Positions 28,901-38,470 are shown, counted from the first letter of the stretch. The stretch is DNA of 64,000 nt from Bacillota bacterium (GCA_023391695.1 JAEWAK010000001.1:1-64000); one strand, 5' to 3'. Program-made: numbers and translations. The notes: generated by a model not told the origin, from the sequence alone.

Positions 28901-31900
28901 CAGGCATCCAGGTCCTGGGAGGCCTTACCTTAGTTAATTCAGAGATACTCGACACCTACAATTATGGCATTTATTATAACTCCACAGTATTGCCTACAAT
29001 ATTAAGTAATTCCTTTATAAACAACCCGTATGGCATTTATAATGCCAACTCCGGCACTACCATTGATGCCTCCTACAATTACTGGAATTCCCTGTATGGA
29101 CCAAGTATCTATACGCAGGTGTATAATCCATCTACCAATAAATGGACTTACCAATGGGTGGGCAACGGCACAAAGATATATGGAAATGTTGCCTATACAC
29201 CTTATCTGGGAGCCGAGATGACTATCCCTCTTCATTTCGGTCAGACAGAAGGAACCTATGCTCCGACCGGTAACTATTCCAGGCAGTATACCGACCTGGT
29301 TATCAATGGATCAGAAAGTATCCTCGATTTCACCAGAACCTATAACTCTCAGGATACGGAGGAATCCGGCGTATTGGGAAAAGGCTGGACATTTAACTAT
29401 GAAGCCGGTATCACAGATTATGAAGAATATGACAGCATAAAGCTTGTAAAGCTGCCCAATGGCAGTCAGGAATCTTATACTGTCGGGGAAGATGGCAATT
29501 TTACTTCGAACAACTCAAGGAATACATTGGAAAGACTGGGGAACGGTACCTATGTTCTGACAACAAAGGATCAGCAAAAGTATGGATTTAATTCCAACGG
29601 AATCCTTACCTGGATTGAAAGCAGGGAGGGTAACCGTCTTGTTATTCAACTGTCCCCGTCTGATAAGCCTCAAAGTATCACGGATTATGCAGGCAGGAAA
29701 TATCATCTTACATATAATGGCGGTCTGCTCAGTACCATAACCGATCCTGCGGGACGGACAGTGGAATATATATATGAAAACGGCAGACTGAGCAGAGTTA
29801 TTGCTCCGGAAGGCATTACAACTTATTATAACTATAATGCCGACGGATACCTTACGAATATTCGTGATAATAACAAGGATTTAATAGAATCGGTCACCTA
29901 TCACAGTTCGGATAAATTTACAAGAGTAAACCAGGTTACGGATGCATACGGTAATGTGATGACCTATACCTATGATGATGTTAACGGCAAAACTATCATA
30001 ACCGACAGTAATGGCAGAACCACGACTCAGTGGTTTGACAGCACTTATAATATCACTAACAATGTCGATGCGGAAGGCAAGGCAACAACAGTTGCTTATA
30101 CTACGGTTGACGGTGTTAATAAGTATGGGGAAATATCTTCAGTCACTGACCGTAATGGTAATACCACTACTTATGAATACGACAGCAGAGGTAATGTGAC
30201 CAGGATAACCAATCCGGATTCCAGCTACAGGTTATTTTCCTATGATGCTAAAAATAATGTAACCAGTGAGAGGGATGAAGCCGGTAAGTATACCTATTAT
30301 ATCTATGATAAGAAAGATACCTATCTCTTGGAAATTGTACGTCCCTTAAACGGTACCGAAGCTTACTCCGATACTGCAGATGAGAGTCTGTTTGCCATAA
30401 CAAGGTATTCCTATTACGCTTTGGGTGAGGCAGGCATTGCCATAAAGGGTCTGGTTAAAAGGAGCACTGACCCTGAAGGGAACATAACCACCTATACCTA
30501 CGATGCTTACGGGAATGAAGCCATTGTAACAGACCCTGAGGGTAATACTACGGTATATACAGGCACCGTTCTTGGACTTACAACACACATCTTCTCCCCC
30601 AAGGAAGAATCCACCGCCATTATATATAACGATAACGGTGATCCTCTAACGATTACCCGGCACGGCGGGGAGACCATACGGTACGTATATGACAGTATGG
30701 GAAGGAAGAGCCAGGAAATCACGCCAAATCTTAACGCAGGGTTAACTGCCCTTACAGGCAGCATAGGCTACCGCTACAGCTATTATCCTCATGGCGGCCT
30801 TTTTACAGTAACCGATCCGGAGGACAACACAACCACCTATACCTATGACCTGTATGGGAATGTACAGACCGAGGCAAGACCGGACGGAAGCATTCTTTCC
30901 TACGAATACGATGTGATGGACAGGTTGCTTAGGGAATACCTAAAAGAGAATGGGGCGCCGGAACGCACTCTAAAAAAATCCTATGCCTATACCATTCTGA
31001 GCGACAGGAAGACACAGAAAACGGAAATCGTATATTTGGATGATACGCAGACCGCTGTCACGGTATATATATATGATTATGCAGGAAGACAAGTAAAGCA
31101 GACCAATCCCGACGGAGGAATAAACTCTACTGTATATAACAATAACGGAACAATTAATTACACGACAGATGCTCTGGGCAAGACTATTTATTACAAATAT
31201 GACGGACTTAACCGGCTGACACAGCAATGGACTCCTTTTAGCAGCGGCAAGTATACTTATACCTCTGTTACTTATGACAGGAACGGTAACAGGCTCAGTG
31301 AAAGCACGGGATTAGAAAGTACAGCCCAGGGAGCAATTCCTGCCACGTTACTGACCACATCATATGAATATGATGGCAATAACAGTGTTGTAACTAAGAA
31401 GGATGCTGCCGGAGGTACTACTGCGTATGAATATGATGCCAACGGCAACTTGGTCAGAGAGACCATAACCATTAACAGTAACACAACCAAGAAAACAGAA
31501 TATGAATATAGCCATCTGGGCAAGCCCCTGAGCATGACCCGGCATGTACAGGCAGGGGATATCTATGGTAATGCCTTAGGTGCTACGGATAACTACCTGC
31601 TGGTTACGACCTATACCTATGATGCTGACGGCAATGTCCTGACCATGAAGGAACCGGAAGGCACCATAACCTCTTATGAATATGACTATCTTGACCGCCC
31701 TGTTACCCAGACGGTACAGGGCCTGGATGAGTATGGTCATCCGGCGGCAATCACCACTGCCACAGCATATGATTATGCAGGTAATGTCATAAGCTCCACC
31801 GATGCAAACGGCAGCACTACATACAATTATTATAATGCCATGGGGCTGTTAACAAAGACTGTGGATGCAGGCGGGGGAGCAACTGCAAATTATTATGATA

Positions 31901-34900
31901 ATGCAGGCAGGCTGACTGCAACGGTAGCTCCTTTAAATTATGTAGAAGGTGCTGCTTTGGAGGACATGAGCAGAGCAGTCTTTAACTATGATGTTATGGG
32001 ACGTATCCTGCTGGAACAGGATATCTATTATGAGGAAGAAAGTGAATCCTGGAGAACGATATATGCGAAGGCATATAAGTATGACCTTAACGGCAATCTT
32101 ATGAAAGAACTGGATGCCTTAGGCATTGAAAGCGGTATCGGAAGCACCCTGACAGAGCGTATCAATTCCGGTTACGGGATAGCATATACCTATAATGATG
32201 CAGGACTGCTGCTTACAACTCTGAGCCCTGTCTCAAAGGATAAGGGACTGAGCTATGATATAAGCAATACCTATGATGCGGCAGGAAGAAAGGTTGTTGA
32301 GACCAGTGCAAGGGGTTTGATTACAACCTATTACTATGACAGTATGGGCAGGTTATTAAGGACTACGGTACAGGACGGTACATCAGGAACAGTTAAAACA
32401 ATCCAGAAGGCCACTTATGATAATCTGGGGAATATTCTTACCCAGACCGACGGTAACAGCAATACCACTTCCTATATTTATAACCGTCTTGGTCTGGTTA
32501 AGAGTATGAGCACTCCAGGGGATGCATCTATTCCTTCCAATACTACAGTCTACCAGTATGATAAGTTAGAAAGACAGGCCTATCAGAAAGACAGCATGGA
32601 TAAGGAAATTATAATTACTTATAATCATTACGGAAAGGTACTCACCCGTACAGAGCGGAAGGAGGACGGTACTCAGGCTATAACCATATCCAATGCTTAT
32701 GATATGAACGGCAACCTCCGCTTTGCTACCGATGCCAACGGTGTTATCACGGAGCAGGAATACGACGGATTAAACAGGGTAATTGCAGACCGTCTGACAG
32801 TAGAAGGCAGGGAACAGACAACCACTTATGCCTATGACCTGAACGGCAACCCGCTCACCACGACCGACTGGCAGGGTAATACATATTCTAATACCTACGA
32901 TGCCTTAAACCGACTTGTAAGAAAGACAGATCCTTACGGCATCATAATAGAGAAGCATGAATATAACAATAATCATGTCCAGGTAAAGACACGCGATGCA
33001 CTGGGGAATGAGACCTCCTATGCCTATGACAGGAATAACAGATTGATTACCACCATGGACCCTGAAGGGAATATAACCTCACAGACCTATGACAATGCAG
33101 GCAACTTGGCAACAGTGACTGACGGCAATGGCAATGTGACCGCTTACGGGTATGATATCCTAAACTGTCTTACAAGGGTAACCAATGCCAAGGGCGAGAT
33201 AACCGAATATACCTACGACTTAAACGGCAATATACTCGCTAAAAAGGACGGAAGGAATAATACGACTGCCTACACCTATAACACGGTAAATCTCCTTATT
33301 AGTGAAACAGATGCCAGTGGGGAGACTGATAGTTACACTTATTATGCCGACGGCTCAATATATATGAAGACTGACAGGAACGGCAATACCGTATCCTATA
33401 CTTATAATATCCACGGCGATATGCTTAAGGAAACCGTGGGAAATTTGGAATATACTTATACTTATGACCCTAACGGCAACCAACTCACCATGACAGATGT
33501 CACAGGAACTACCAGCCGTACCTATGATGAGAAGGGCAGGGTGCTGACAAAATCAGTACCTGTAATTGGGACAGTTACCTTTTCCTATGACATTATAGAA
33601 GGGGCTGAAGAAGGATGCTTCAGGGAAGAGAGCACAGACCCTCAGGGAAATATAACCCTTAAGGAATACGACAGAGCCGGCCGCTTATACAAGGTTATGG
33701 CAGAAGATGATATTATGACCTATACCTACTATGACAACGGCGGCAGGGAAAGCATTACTTACGGCAATGGTTTTAGAGAGGAATATACCTATGATAGCAA
33801 CAACCGTGTTGAAACCCTGGTAAACAAAAGAGCGGACGGAACCATCCTGGACCGCTACGCCTATACCTATGACAGTGCCGGCAACCAGCTCACAAAGCAT
33901 GAATTCATAGGAGGTATGGAAAAGGGAACCACTCTATATACTTATGACACCTTAAACCGCTTACTAACAGTATCAGAACTGGATGGCAGAACAACAGCCT
34001 ATGAATACGACAAGGCCGGTAACCGTTCCAGGGAAACTGCAATAATCACGGATTCTGTAACCGGCAATACCGTAAATACGGTACATACCTATTCTTACGA
34101 TACAAGGAACCGGTTGACAGACGTTACCACTAAAGTAGATAATATACTTACAAAGACCACGTCCTATACCTACGACAATAACGGCAACCAGCTCACAACA
34201 TCGATCAATACTTATAGTGGCGGGACTGCCATATCACCGGCTTTAACGACCCTTGCGAACACCTATGACCAGCATAACCAGCTGATTACCAGTGTCACCG
34301 GAGACGGAACCATTGTTAACAATACTTATAATGCGGAAGGCTACAGAGTAGGAAAGGAAGTAATAGCAGCAGACAAGAGTCCGGAACAGACACTGTATCT
34401 TTACGAAGCGGATAAAGTCATTCTGGAAATAGATGAGCATGGAACCCAGAGGGCCTGGAACATCTACGGTACCAACCTTTTAATGAGGGAAACAGGCACG
34501 GATACCTACAGTTACCTTTATAACGGTCATGCCGACGTAACCGCCCTGGTAACCGGAGACGGGACAGTAGCTGCAACCTACTACTATGATGCCTTCGGCA
34601 ACATTCTTGAAAGCACGGGAAATGCAGACAATACCATCCTCTATGCAGGCTATCAGTATGATGAGGAGACAGGTCTGTACTACCTGAATGCCAGAATGTA
34701 CGACCCTGTAATAGCAAGATTCTTACAGGAGGATACTTATAAGGGAGACCCAAATGACCCGCTTAGCTTAAACCTGTATACTTATTGTACCAATAATCCG
34801 ATTACATACGATGATCCAACCGGTCATTGGCTGCACATAGTAGCAGGAAGTCTGTTTGGCGGTGTGATTGGTGCGGCAATGGATATTGGAAGCCAGATGT

Positions 34901-35856
34901 TGTTTGAGCATAAGAGCTTTAATAAAATTGACTGGAGTTCCGTAGGAGTAAGTGCAGTAGAGGGAGCCATAGCGGGAGGTATCGGAGCTGCGACCGGCGG
35001 TGCCTCACTATTGGCAAGTGCCGGGAAAGAGACAGCAAAAATCGCAGGGAAGCAGATAGTAAAACAGGTGGCAAAAACAGCCGTAACCGAAGCGGTTGTA
35101 GGCGGAGCCTCCAATGCGGCAGCGCAGCTGATGGTTAACAAAAAGATAGAGTGGGGACAGGTAGGTTTTTCGGCGTTAATCGATGGTGTTACCGGTGGCG
35201 TAGGAAGTGGTATAGTTAATTCCAAGGTTGGAAAAAAGCTGGCTGAGGTACAGGATAAAGCGGTAGGATATATAAAGGATAAAGTAGGTTCTATCAGCCG
35301 GAATATCAATTCTCCCAAATTAGCCACTCCAGATGGTATGGTATTAGGCAATATTGATGATAATATTGGCAAAGTAAATATACCGAAAGTAGAGAAGAAC
35401 CCAGTACAGAAAAATTTCCTGGAAGCGACAAGCAATACAGGCAGTGATATCGGAGAGCGTGTTGACACAGTAGTTAAGGGTTTGGGTAGCACGGGAGCGG
35501 GTGGAGTTGATTTTGGAAAGCATTTGAAAGATTTAATTGGAGACCCTCCTAAAGACATGGTAGACCCGCATGCACATCATATCTTGTTCAAGGAGGGCCA
35601 CGGAAGTGCTCAAAAAGCTCTCGTAAAAGAAGGTCAAGAATTATTAAGACGGTATAATATAGACCCAATAATGGGAAAAGAGAATCTTATTTGGGCACCA
35701 AATAGAGTTAAGGGTCAACATGGAATTGAGACACTTAAAAATGTTGTTGATAATCTTAAATCTATTGAAGATATTGGAGGTTCATCTGAACGTATCAGGA
35801 AAAATCTTGTTAAAAAACTTAAGGAATTAGGTGACTTAGCTGCAAGGAGGAGATAG
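25939..35856 (+). CDS. Giant secreted RHS/YD-repeat polymorphic toxin with AHH nuclease tip
   Basis: The 3305-residue protein begins with a long signal peptide (hydrophobic core about 27-38, likely cut after AYA54). An acidic Glu/Asp/Ser linker (about 133-208) leads to three fibronectin-III-like domains (about 209-300, 302-376, 377-457), a right-handed beta-helix region (about 458-1090) with a near-duplicate 209-residue unit, then the RHS entry domain and dozens of YD repeats (about 1097-2870). The RHS core ends at about 2870-2963 with GLYYLNARMYDP and DDPTGHW. The variable tip (about 2964-3305) has Gly/Ala-rich segments and a C-terminal nuclease with HAHHILFKEG (residues 3211-3220) and KGQHGIETL, as in AHH nucleases. 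Architecture resembles Bacillus WapA-type contact toxins. It has no LPXTG anchor. AGGAGGG precedes the ATG. Confidence 0.9.
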   Translation: MPSKNRNVNSNRYNYDKKRVNKFLKRLFVLFLITAIVTEPVSRLYSTLSYTAYAGTLSNIDILKDGEKIDTASEQISSNGREPGISSHMQDLQVPDLDISISGQGTDGSGISDEESVGHIMPEPIDIVPSTDTDEVISEEEPATEIISEETGELEEEPGSENTAGDEDIYDDEERDDSEDASDTSEPSDQEPSDQEPSDTIEEPEIIEDTEAPSIPVNLVAVVTGSAITLSWEASSDDVGVLGYDVYQDGEWVGFTDEITYTITGIEDNVTCIYTVQARDEAGNVSELSEEITVSTEMPSIILSEAYETDISISWTEVNWATGYEIFHNGEITGAGSVTAHVLNFVHPNTWYEIKVRAINDAFTGNWSDSILVLAAPDKVTNLVAETADSKTIKLTWDEVEGALTYEIEVNGTIIAVAEGNAYTHSNTSSVQNNTYRVRAVNGELFGTWSDAAINDQVTYITGGTISKDTVWNGGTYIVQGSVTVAEGVTLQVTEGTIVKFKSAISLRVSGELIAQGLGDKPVVFTSEYDAEYGGSGVTGRNEKWTGIYVQSTGEFTGDYVRIKDAGYNYSAIDTYGALELNHSLIKDSYTEGIRIETQKRVSIRNTVIENSGNDGVYISKAGGDVFVLEGNTVTGNTGYPVYVNLGGITSSAVIPGISTSNTYEGNRRDLVYLSGDMVTDLTFSENTYLTSGLNILSGKTLTVEPGVVLLLSSSVRVYGKLEAMGLPEQPIVFASSYDAEYGGSGVTGRNEKWTGIYVQSTGEFTGDYVRIKDAGYSYGAIDSYGALELNHSLIKNSYIDGIRIETQKRVSVRNTVIENSGSNGIYISKAGGDVFVLEGNTVTGNTGYPVYVNLGGITSSTVIPGINTNNTYSGNKADMIYLSGQLAADIILSRNTYLTNSITIPSGKNLAIQPGATLLYLGSSYVTISGRLVIQGSESNPVSMTSTYDPDYGWTGVTTSSHYWGGLRVQSTGVMEAYHLNLKYATTGIQVLGGLTLVNSEILDTYNYGIYYNSTVLPTILSNSFINNPYGIYNANSGTTIDASYNYWNSLYGPSIYTQVYNPSTNKWTYQWVGNGTKIYGNVAYTPYLGAEMTIPLHFGQTEGTYAPTGNYSRQYTDLVINGSESILDFTRTYNSQDTEESGVLGKGWTFNYEAGITDYEEYDSIKLVKLPNGSQESYTVGEDGNFTSNNSRNTLERLGNGTYVLTTKDQQKYGFNSNGILTWIESREGNRLVIQLSPSDKPQSITDYAGRKYHLTYNGGLLSTITDPAGRTVEYIYENGRLSRVIAPEGITTYYNYNADGYLTNIRDNNKDLIESVTYHSSDKFTRVNQVTDAYGNVMTYTYDDVNGKTIITDSNGRTTTQWFDSTYNITNNVDAEGKATTVAYTTVDGVNKYGEISSVTDRNGNTTTYEYDSRGNVTRITNPDSSYRLFSYDAKNNVTSERDEAGKYTYYIYDKKDTYLLEIVRPLNGTEAYSDTADESLFAITRYSYYALGEAGIAIKGLVKRSTDPEGNITTYTYDAYGNEAIVTDPEGNTTVYTGTVLGLTTHIFSPKEESTAIIYNDNGDPLTITRHGGETIRYVYDSMGRKSQEITPNLNAGLTALTGSIGYRYSYYPHGGLFTVTDPEDNTTTYTYDLYGNVQTEARPDGSILSYEYDVMDRLLREYLKENGAPERTLKKSYAYTILSDRKTQKTEIVYLDDTQTAVTVYIYDYAGRQVKQTNPDGGINSTVYNNNGTINYTTDALGKTIYYKYDGLNRLTQQWTPFSSGKYTYTSVTYDRNGNRLSESTGLESTAQGAIPATLLTTSYEYDGNNSVVTKKDAAGGTTAYEYDANGNLVRETITINSNTTKKTEYEYSHLGKPLSMTRHVQAGDIYGNALGATDNYLLVTTYTYDADGNVLTMKEPEGTITSYEYDYLDRPVTQTVQGLDEYGHPAAITTATAYDYAGNVISSTDANGSTTYNYYNAMGLLTKTVDAGGGATANYYDNAGRLTATVAPLNYVEGAALEDMSRAVFNYDVMGRILLEQDIYYEEESESWRTIYAKAYKYDLNGNLMKELDALGIESGIGSTLTERINSGYGIAYTYNDAGLLLTTLSPVSKDKGLSYDISNTYDAAGRKVVETSARGLITTYYYDSMGRLLRTTVQDGTSGTVKTIQKATYDNLGNILTQTDGNSNTTSYIYNRLGLVKSMSTPGDASIPSNTTVYQYDKLERQAYQKDSMDKEIIITYNHYGKVLTRTERKEDGTQAITISNAYDMNGNLRFATDANGVITEQEYDGLNRVIADRLTVEGREQTTTYAYDLNGNPLTTTDWQGNTYSNTYDALNRLVRKTDPYGIIIEKHEYNNNHVQVKTRDALGNETSYAYDRNNRLITTMDPEGNITSQTYDNAGNLATVTDGNGNVTAYGYDILNCLTRVTNAKGEITEYTYDLNGNILAKKDGRNNTTAYTYNTVNLLISETDASGETDSYTYYADGSIYMKTDRNGNTVSYTYNIHGDMLKETVGNLEYTYTYDPNGNQLTMTDVTGTTSRTYDEKGRVLTKSVPVIGTVTFSYDIIEGAEEGCFREESTDPQGNITLKEYDRAGRLYKVMAEDDIMTYTYYDNGGRESITYGNGFREEYTYDSNNRVETLVNKRADGTILDRYAYTYDSAGNQLTKHEFIGGMEKGTTLYTYDTLNRLLTVSELDGRTTAYEYDKAGNRSRETAIITDSVTGNTVNTVHTYSYDTRNRLTDVTTKVDNILTKTTSYTYDNNGNQLTTSINTYSGGTAISPALTTLANTYDQHNQLITSVTGDGTIVNNTYNAEGYRVGKEVIAADKSPEQTLYLYEADKVILEIDEHGTQRAWNIYGTNLLMRETGTDTYSYLYNGHADVTALVTGDGTVAATYYYDAFGNILESTGNADNTILYAGYQYDEETGLYYLNARMYDPVIARFLQEDTYKGDPNDPLSLNLYTYCTNNPITYDDPTGHWLHIVAGSLFGGVIGAAMDIGSQMLFEHKSFNKIDWSSVGVSAVEGAIAGGIGAATGGASLLASAGKETAKIAGKQIVKQVAKTAVTEAVVGGASNAAAQLMVNKKIEWGQVGFSALIDGVTGGVGSGIVNSKVGKKLAEVQDKAVGYIKDKVGSISRNINSPKLATPDGMVLGNIDDNIGKVNIPKVEKNPVQKNFLEATSNTGSDIGERVDTVVKGLGSTGAGGVDFGKHLKDLIGDPPKDMVDPHAHHILFKEGHGSAQKALVKEGQELLRRYNIDPIMGKENLIWAPNRVKGQHGIETLKNVVDNLKSIEDIGGSSERIRKNLVKKLKELGDLAARRR
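27526..28557 (+). repeat. 627-bp tandem duplication inside the beta-helix coding region
   Basis: The segment from 27526 recurs at 28153, an offset of 627 bp (209 codons, in frame). The two copies, about 400 bp each, are nearly identical, including long identical runs near 27811-27885 and 28438-28512. A third, strongly diverged copy follows (about 28660-28900). The high DNA identity implies a recent duplication or gene conversion. Confidence 0.85.
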
Positions 35857-35861
35857 TAAAA

Positions 35862-36359
35862 ATGGAAAACAAACAACTGATAAATGAAATGCTTGATGCA
35901 ATTGAGGATGGTGATGTAGAGAAAGTAATGGCTTTATTAAATTCTGATGTTGACAAATTAAATTTGATAACTCCATTTGGTACTTGGCTACATATTGCTG
36001 CATCCGAGGGACAACTAGATATTGTTAAAAAACTTATAGATTTAGGGGTGGATATAAATAAGCGAGGTGGCACATATGATGGCGGGGCAATAAATAGTGC
36101 GGCTTCAGAAGGACATATTGAAATTGTTAAATATTTATTATCTAATGGTGCTGAACTTGATGTTAGTGAGCCAACAAGAAATCCTCTTTTTGGTGCGATT
36201 ATGAGTGGTAACATAAATATTGCAAAGGTATTAATTGATAACGGAATTAACACAAAGATAAAATACACTGGCGAAAATATGACTAATACGGATGCTTATG
36301 CATTTGCAATTGAAAGAGGACAAAAAGATATTGCTGAATTAATTAAGAGGGATAGATAA
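35862..36359 (+). CDS. Ankyrin-repeat protein, probable immunity to the RHS tip toxin
   Basis: The 165-residue protein contains about four ankyrin repeats: TWLHIAASEGQLDIVKKLID, INSAASEGHIEIVKYLLSNG and FGAIMSGNINIAKVLIDNG are canonical helix-turn-helix units. It has no signal peptide and should stay in the cytoplasm. It starts 5 bp after the stop of the RHS gene with an AAGGAGG ribosome site inside the RHS end, the position expected of an immunity gene. Ankyrin proteins are known as immunity partners in polymorphic toxin loci. The specific toxin-binding role is inferred from position. Confidence 0.8.
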   Translation: MENKQLINEMLDAIEDGDVEKVMALLNSDVDKLNLITPFGTWLHIAASEGQLDIVKKLIDLGVDINKRGGTYDGGAINSAASEGHIEIVKYLLSNGAELDVSEPTRNPLFGAIMSGNINIAKVLIDNGINTKIKYTGENMTNTDAYAFAIERGQKDIAELIKRDR

Positions 36360-36449
36360 TTCTGTATCAACATCTATTGATGCCTTAAAGTTAATAGAAA
36401 ATCATAAGATAGATAATTGTGATGTTGAAGAACTAACTTTAGAATAGCA

Positions 36450-36929
36450 GAGACTAACTTAAGGGCAAGGAAGAATTGGCGGGGCTTGATAAAGAAATCG
36501 AGAAAATCCTGCTTAGCTTTGATTATAAACTGACCAGTATGCCCGGGATTGGAACTTCCATAGCCAGTAAGCTGATCGCAGAAATCGGGGATATCCGAAG
36601 ATTTCCCAATGCTGATAAGCTGGCAAGATTCGCAGGAGTGGCGCCAGTAAAGTTCAGTTCTGCCGGAAAAGGCAAGGAGCAAAGCTCCAGACAAGGAAAC
36701 TGTCAGTTACATGGATTATTTTATTTTCTGGCGGTAACTATGGTGTCCAAACCAAAGAATGGAACGCCCAATCATCCGGTATTTTATGACTATTACATGC
36801 GGAAAATCGGCGAATGAAAGACAAAATCTCTGGCACTGGTCTGCATTATGCGTCGATTGGTGAACATAGTGTACGGATGATGAAAAATAAGACAGAATAC
36901 TGGGAACCACTGCCAGAAAAAGAACAGTA
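36450..36929 (+). pseudogene. IS110-family transposase C-terminal remnant
   Basis: The frame encodes the C-terminal Transposase_20 region of an IS110-type DEDD transposase: TSMPGIGTSIASKLIAEIGD, then FAGVAPVKFSSAGK. A TGA interrupts it at 36815-36817, the frame continues with LVCIMRRLVNIVYG to another TGA, and resumes after a frame change with MMKNKTEYWEP to a TAA at about 36927-36929. The N-terminal catalytic domain is absent. The remnant sits between toxin cassettes and marks past insertion. Just before it (36360-36447) a 28-codon open tail ending in EELTLE may be another cassette fragment. Confidence 0.8.
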
Positions 36930-36998
36930 ATTTTTCTATTTAAAAACAGCACAAAGATGTGCTATAATTTTTTTAGTGAATAAAGATTTTTACTATTT

Positions 36999-37375
36999 GT
37001 CGGATATCTCAGTACTCCACCTGAGGGGGCGGGTGGAAGAGATGTTAAGAGTTTAAATCCGAATGAGATAAACTTTTCCCAACGTTCAGTAAGTGAAAAT
37101 GTTGTGAAATATACAGAAGATATGAAGGCAGGAAACTGGGATTGGTCAAAATCAGGTCCTTTAAACATAATGGAACGAGATGGGAACTGGGTTAGCTATG
37201 ATAACAGACGTTTAATGGCAGCTCAAAATGCTGGACTGGACTCTGTGCCAGTACAAATTGTTGACCAAATGCTATGTATCCTGATCTTTCAATAACATGG
37301 GACGAAGCGTTTAAAAAAAGGTTTACTGATAAGAGAAATATAAAACTTGGAGGTCCTGTTCCAAAGAGGGATTAG
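36999..37375 (+). pseudogene. Orphan RHS-type toxin tip, ParB-like, frameshifted
   Basis: There is no start codon of its own: the frame begins with a short stretch containing GAGGRD, resembling the GAGGVD junction in the tip of the big RHS protein, and continues with LNPNEINFSQRSVSENVV, then MERDGNWVSYDNRRLMAAQ and VPVQIVD. The pattern of a short sulfiredoxin/ParB-like fold with DNRRL matches ParB-type polymorphic toxins. A one-base loss near 37265 shifts the frame; restoring it gives a smooth ending, PNAMYPDLSITWDEAFKKR to KLGGPVPKRD and a TAG at 37373-37375. It is a displaced, silent toxin cassette that could be re-fused to the RHS gene by recombination (inference). Confidence 0.65.
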
Positions 37376-37413
37376 CTCCACAACCTAAAGTAATGCCAGG
37401 GAGGAAATAAAAT

Positions 37414-37860
37414 ATGGGTATAAAACTAGATATTAATAAAGAGTGGAAAGATAGTAATTTACCAGTTGCAAATGGAATTGTATTTGCTGATGGAACACTT
37501 GTTAGAATATATGTTCTTTTAGATGGGGATAAACGTAAACTCGAAAGAGGAGAAAGTTTTGATCTAAATGAATTACTAGAACAGAAAGAAATTGATGTTG
37601 TTGAAGTTGTTGTTTCAAAGAAAGTAGATGATTCAAAAAATGACATTGTAGTATATTGTGGTATGGGATTTATGGGTGGAGACGGATTTATTTTAGTTGA
37701 ATCTAGAAATGATTCTTTAATAAAATGGTTTGCATTTTTTGAAGATTCAAACCCATTTAAAAAACTTGAAATAGTAAGGGATAAAATAATTGCATATAAC
37801 AATCTTGATGAAAAATGGGTATTTGACATTTATAACCCAACAAATGTGAGTATAGAATAG
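37414..37860 (+). CDS. Candidate immunity protein of the ParB-like cassette
   Basis: The 148-residue soluble protein has no family I can name. It is rich in beta strands and charged residues (VRIYVLLDGDKRKLERGE; VVEVVVSKKVDD), lacks signal and membrane segments, and begins after GGGAGG. It lies 38 bp behind the frameshifted toxin tip and is followed by a terminator, the arrangement of an immunity gene in polymorphic toxin loci. Its frame is intact although its toxin is broken, consistent with selection for protection against siblings that still carry the toxin. Confidence 0.6.
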   Translation: MGIKLDINKEWKDSNLPVANGIVFADGTLVRIYVLLDGDKRKLERGESFDLNELLEQKEIDVVEVVVSKKVDDSKNDIVVYCGMGFMGGDGFILVESRNDSLIKWFAFFEDSNPFKKLEIVRDKIIAYNNLDEKWVFDIYNPTNVSIE

Positions 37861-37870
37861 TTTTTACATG

Positions 37871-37900
37871 GGGTAGGCATAATATAGCCTGCCCTTTATT
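37871..37900 (+). terminator. Rho-independent terminator
   Basis: GGGTAGGC (37871-37878) pairs with GCCTGCCC (37887-37894; one G-T pair) around an 8-nt loop, followed by TTTATTTATTTT. Confidence 0.7.
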
Positions 37901-37930
37901 TATTTTATAAAAGGGGTTTTGAAAGAAGCA

Positions 37931-38468
37931 TACTTATTGTACCAATAATCCTCCAGATGGTATGGAATTAGGCAATATTATGATAATATTGGCAAAGTAA
38001 ATATACCGAAAGTAGAGAAGAACCCAGTACAGAAAAATTTCCTGGAAGCGGCAAGCAATACAGGTAGTGATATCGGAGAGCATGTTGACGCTGTAGTTAA
38101 GGGTTCGTGTTAGCCTTATTGAAGTTGTTGATTCTGATGCAGGTACTTTTAAGATAAAGGATTGGAGTGAATATCCAGATGAATATGTCCCCATACCAGA
38201 TAAAAGTAAAGAGTGGGTACTACTAGATGGTGATGAATATGAATTTGCAAGAAAATAAGCAAATGAGATTAATAAAAATATGAGGAAGGGGGATAGCTAC
38301 TATAGCGATAATAGATTGGAAATTCATGAGGTCGTGCCTGTTTAATTTGGAGGCAGTCCAACAGACTTAACAAATAAAACAGCTATACAAGGACAGGCCC
38401 ATAGGAAATATGTTACACCATGGTGGAATAAAATACGAGATGAAGCTAGGAAAGGATTGAATAAATAA
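37931..38468 (+). pseudogene. Duplicated RHS tail joined to a broken HNH-like toxin tip
   Basis: The first 21 bases repeat 34779-34799 of the RHS core (the YCTNNP codons). Sequence then jumps to a copy of 35327-35482 (37951-38105) with a one-base deletion. After that comes a different tip: WSEYPDEYVPIP, LEIHEVVPV, FGGSPTDLTNKTAI, HRKYVTPWW. The IHEVVPV-x-FGGSP-N-H pattern is that of HNH-like nuclease toxins. Two in-frame TAA codons (38256-38258, 38343-38345) interrupt it; the second replaces the residue between PV and FGG. It is therefore a dead cassette that shares homology with the RHS gene on its 5' side only. Confidence 0.75.
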
Positions 38469-38470
38469 TT

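Noticed and set aside
29700..34700. Many short repeats suggestive of a satellite
   Set aside because: They are the degenerate YD-repeat codons (ACCTATGACxxxAACGGC-like) of the RHS protein.
34824..35558. 244-codon minus-strand ORF under the RHS tip
   Set aside because: Low-complexity Pro/Thr/Ser translation produced by the antisense of Gly/Ala-rich RHS codons.
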